From contig NZ_QPKS01000005.1 in assembly GCF_003344535.1 (NCBI RefSeq), forward strand, positions 62,001 through 126,000: 64,000 nt of DNA, given 5' to 3'. The notes beneath the pieces are model-generated. The model was not told where the DNA came from. It did not search any database and saw only the letters and a list, made by a program, of their open reading frames with translations. Source of the stretch: Exiguobacterium flavidum (GTDB lineage: Bacteria; Bacillota; Bacilli; Exiguobacteriales; Exiguobacteriaceae). The translations under genes and the position numbers were made by a program. This document shows, piece after piece, positions 62,145 through 64,000 of the stretch. Position 1 is the stretch's first letter. Each line of letters begins with the position of its first letter.

Positions 62145-63290
62145 TCATGTAAGCGACTCCGTATTCAATTCGAGGGAATCATATTGTGCGACGATCAGGC
62201 GTTCGAGTTCGCTGCCTGATTCGAGTTTCAAATAGTTGCTCAACGCTTCATCGACCCCGCTCTCGGAAATGAACGCGCTCAACTCTACAGATTCCGCATC
62301 CTGAGCGTCTTCATATCCCAGCGCGCCGGCAATCCCGAACGCAAGATTGTAGGGAGCATATCCTCTTTCCATCAATTCACGTGCAGGTTTGACGAGCCTG
62401 TCCTGTGGACCGAGTTTGCGGATCGGCGAGCGTGCCACCCTGCCTACCTCATCGTGGATGAGGGGATTTTCGAAGCGTCGCATGATTTTTTGGATGTATT
62501 CGCTGTGCTCTGCAGCTGAAAATCCATACTTCTCGAGCAGGAGCCAGCCCGTTTCATAGAGCGCCCCCTGGACGACTTTTCGAACTCGCAAATCCTTCAT
62601 CGCCTCTGCGATCGTCTCCTTCCCGTACTGGTGCCCGACATAGGAAGCGAGTGCATGTCCCGTGTTGACCGTGAACAATTTCCGTTCGATATATGGCGTA
62701 ATCTCATCGACGAAGACGACATCCTGCAGTTCAATCCGGTTTTCCGGCAGTCCCTTCGTTTCGACGACCCATTCAAAGAATTCCTCTACCTCGACATAGA
62801 GCGGGTCTTCATGGTGCTGGAGCGGGACGATCCTGTCTACTGCCGCGTTAGGGAAGTAGATGTCGCGCCCATCAAGATCCGTCGTCTGTTCGACGAATCC
62901 CTTCAGCACTTCTGAACCTCCGATCATATTCTCGCAAGCGATCACGTACAAAGGGTCGTTCATGTCTCGCGCCGCGATACCTTCCGCGATGATCGGGGCG
63001 ACCCGTTCAAGCAGATGTGGTCCGACAGCCGTCGTCACGACGTCTGCCTGCCTGATTTTTTCGATCACTGCCTCCCGTTCCTTCAAGCTCGAGAGCGCGT
63101 TGACGTTTTCGACCGTCACGGGATCGACCGACTCAGCGGCAAAGCCGACCTGATAAGAGTTCCGTAGTGCGAGCTCCTCAACGATCGCTTCATTGACATC
63201 TACGAACCACACTTCGTATCCGGACTTCGACAGTTGAAGACCGATGAAGCCGCGACCGATGTTTCCCGCTCCGAAATGGACAGCGATCAT
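62145..63290 (-). CDS. mtlD: Mannitol-1-phosphate 5-dehydrogenase
   Basis: Oxidises mannitol-1-phosphate to fructose-6-phosphate with NAD. The 381-residue protein begins VHFGAGNIGRGFIGLQLSKSG (dinucleotide site). It has FPNAAVDRIVPLQ and NTGHALASYVGHQYGKETI, with the catalytic Lys of long-chain polyol dehydrogenases in ERKLFTVN. Its start abuts the mtlF stop. Last gene of the operon. Confidence 0.95.
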   Translation of the reverse strand: MIAVHFGAGNIGRGFIGLQLSKSGYEVWFVDVNEAIVEELALRNSYQVGFAAESVDPVTVENVNALSSLKEREAVIEKIRQADVVTTAVGPHLLERVAPIIAEGIAARDMNDPLYVIACENMIGGSEVLKGFVEQTTDLDGRDIYFPNAAVDRIVPLQHHEDPLYVEVEEFFEWVVETKGLPENRIELQDVVFVDEITPYIERKLFTVNTGHALASYVGHQYGKETIAEAMKDLRVRKVVQGALYETGWLLLEKYGFSAAEHSEYIQKIMRRFENPLIHDEVGRVARSPIRKLGPQDRLVKPARELMERGYAPYNLAFGIAGALGYEDAQDAESVELSAFISESGVDEALSNYLKLESGSELERLIVAQYDSLELNTESLT

Positions 63291-63731
63291 TTAAGCCACC
63301 TCCTGCGAGAGCAGCTCGATGATTTCTCGTTTAGTCGTGGCTGCGACGAGGCGCTCTACGTTATCCTCATCCGAACAGATGATGGCGATACGCGAGAGCA
63401 ACTCGAGGTGTTCGTCACCGACACCGGCGATTCCGATGATGATTTTCGCCGACTCTCCGCCGAACGGTACGCCTTCAGGCACCTGCATGATCGAGAGTCC
63501 CGATTTCAAGACCTCTCCTTTCGCTGAGTCCGTTCCATGAGGGATCGCGACGCCGTTGCCGATATAGACACTCGACATCGCATGGCGTTCCTGCATCGAT
63601 TCGATATAGGCCGGCTTGACGAAGCCGTTATCGACGAGCAGGCGACCGGAAGCATTGATCGCCTCCGCCTCCGTCTCGAATTTCCGGTTCATTTGAATCG
63701 TCTCTTCTGTGAGAAATGTTTGAGTTGCCAT
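63291..63731 (-). CDS. mtlF: Mannitol PTS EIIA component
   Basis: A 146-residue EIIA-Mtl protein. The phosphorylated His is near 65 in GVAIPHGTDSAK, as in the fructose/mannitol EIIA fold. It receives phosphate from HPr and passes it to EIIB. AGGAGGAG precedes ATG 63731, 21 nt after mtlA. Confidence 0.94.
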   Translation of the reverse strand: MATQTFLTEETIQMNRKFETEAEAINASGRLLVDNGFVKPAYIESMQERHAMSSVYIGNGVAIPHGTDSAKGEVLKSGLSIMQVPEGVPFGGESAKIIIGIAGVGDEHLELLSRIAIICSDEDNVERLVAATTKREIIELLSQEVA

Positions 63732-63752
63732 GGTATGATTCTCCTCCTGTTG

Positions 63753-64000
63753 TCAAGAAATCTTGTTGCGTTCCACTTTGATCTCCTCGACGAGCTGATC
63801 GTAATACGCCGCGTTCAAGAAGTTCTCTACGGAACGGTGAGTCGCATTCGGCACTTGCTGCATAGCTCGCTCCGTCAAGTCTTTATGTGTGATGACGAGT
63901 TGTGCGTCGCTCGGCAAGTTGCTGATCGATGTGTTCGTGACCTTGATCGGCAAGTTCGCCTTGTTCACTTTATTGCGCAGTACGGATGCTCCCATCGCGC
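63753..64000 (-). CDS. mtlA: Mannitol PTS EIIBC, C-terminal part
   Basis: The frame runs off the right edge; about 82 C-terminal residues are visible, all from the EIIB domain (AMGASVLRNKVNKANLPIKV; VITHKDLTERAMQQVPNATH). The phospho-Cys and the membrane EIIC domain lie beyond the window. The order mtlA-mtlF-mtlD is standard. Confidence 0.9.
   Translation of the reverse strand, partial: AMGASVLRNKVNKANLPIKVTNTSISNLPSDAQLVITHKDLTERAMQQVPNATHRSVENFLNAAYYDQLVEEIKVERNKIS

Overview
The window looks like chromosomal DNA from a low-GC-lineage (Bacillota, Bacillales) bacterium, most likely Exiguobacterium or a close relative. This is an inference from gene content: strong AGGAGG-type ribosome binding sites, a seven-gene Mrp antiporter, Ctc/L25 behind a sigma-B-like promoter, CcpA (cre) sites, an NsrR/Hmp pair, a YxlEFG-like ABC set, OdhAB and a staphylococcal-type CstR persulfide locus. 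No phage, insertion sequence, CRISPR array or plasmid origin was seen. Most of the window is ordinary core and housekeeping DNA with densely packed operons and good rho-independent terminators.

Layout. 1-5.4 kb: a truncated DUF2975 membrane gene, a decayed HAD-hydrolase remnant, a PaaK-like adenylate-forming enzyme, cardiolipin synthase, a Nudix hydrolase and a GNAT acetyltransferase. 5.5-9.1 kb: a cold-shock gene with a long leader, then a three-gene ABC exporter. 9.2-19.2 kb: a FAD/Rieske oxidoreductase, a SnoaL-like protein, serC-serA-DUF1015, an SDR, WrbA with a tiny membrane protein, a GH13 amylase and YebC. 19.5-26.3 kb: two small hypothetical proteins and mrpABCDEFG. 26.4-31.9 kb: Ctc/L25, divergent nsrR/hmp, a three-gene VOC/PhnB/DinB-SnoaL operon and GlpQ. 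32-36.2 kb: odhAB with a perfect cre site upstream. 36.6-47.3 kb: a PspC-like protein, an orphan sensor kinase, a polar amino-acid ABC importer, an APH-fold kinase, tRNA-Leu(CAG), a SulP transporter, and a hydrolase / AbrB-like / S66 peptidase operon. 47.2-52.5 kb: a 27-residue membrane peptide, a C39-like protease with a thioredoxin-like protein, DUF779 with an aldehyde dehydrogenase, and a YxlEFG-like set.

52.6-60.2 kb is the main accessory-looking block, a persulfide/sulfane-sulfur locus. It holds a CstB-like persulfide dioxygenase and a TauE exporter on the minus strand. Facing them on the plus strand are the CstR repressor, DsrE2, two rhodaneses, a TusA-rhodanese fusion, a rhodanese-MBL enzyme, TusA and a second TauE. 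A convergent DUF302 gene closes the block. Three CsoR/CstR-type operators overlap its promoters, so it reads as one regulon that senses persulfide, passes sulfane sulfur between carriers, oxidises it and exports the products. 60.2-60.5 kb has no gene but is unusually rich in nested inverted repeats that could form a structured RNA of about 150 nt. 60.5-64 kb: a DksA/TraR-type zinc protein, an unrecognised 266-residue protein and the 3' part of a mannitol PTS operon (mtlA end, mtlF, mtlD).

Regulatory themes visible in the DNA: sigma-B-type promoters before three small or stress genes, CcpA sites at odhA and the aldehyde dehydrogenase, an NsrR-like palindrome at hmp, and CstR operators in the sulfur block.
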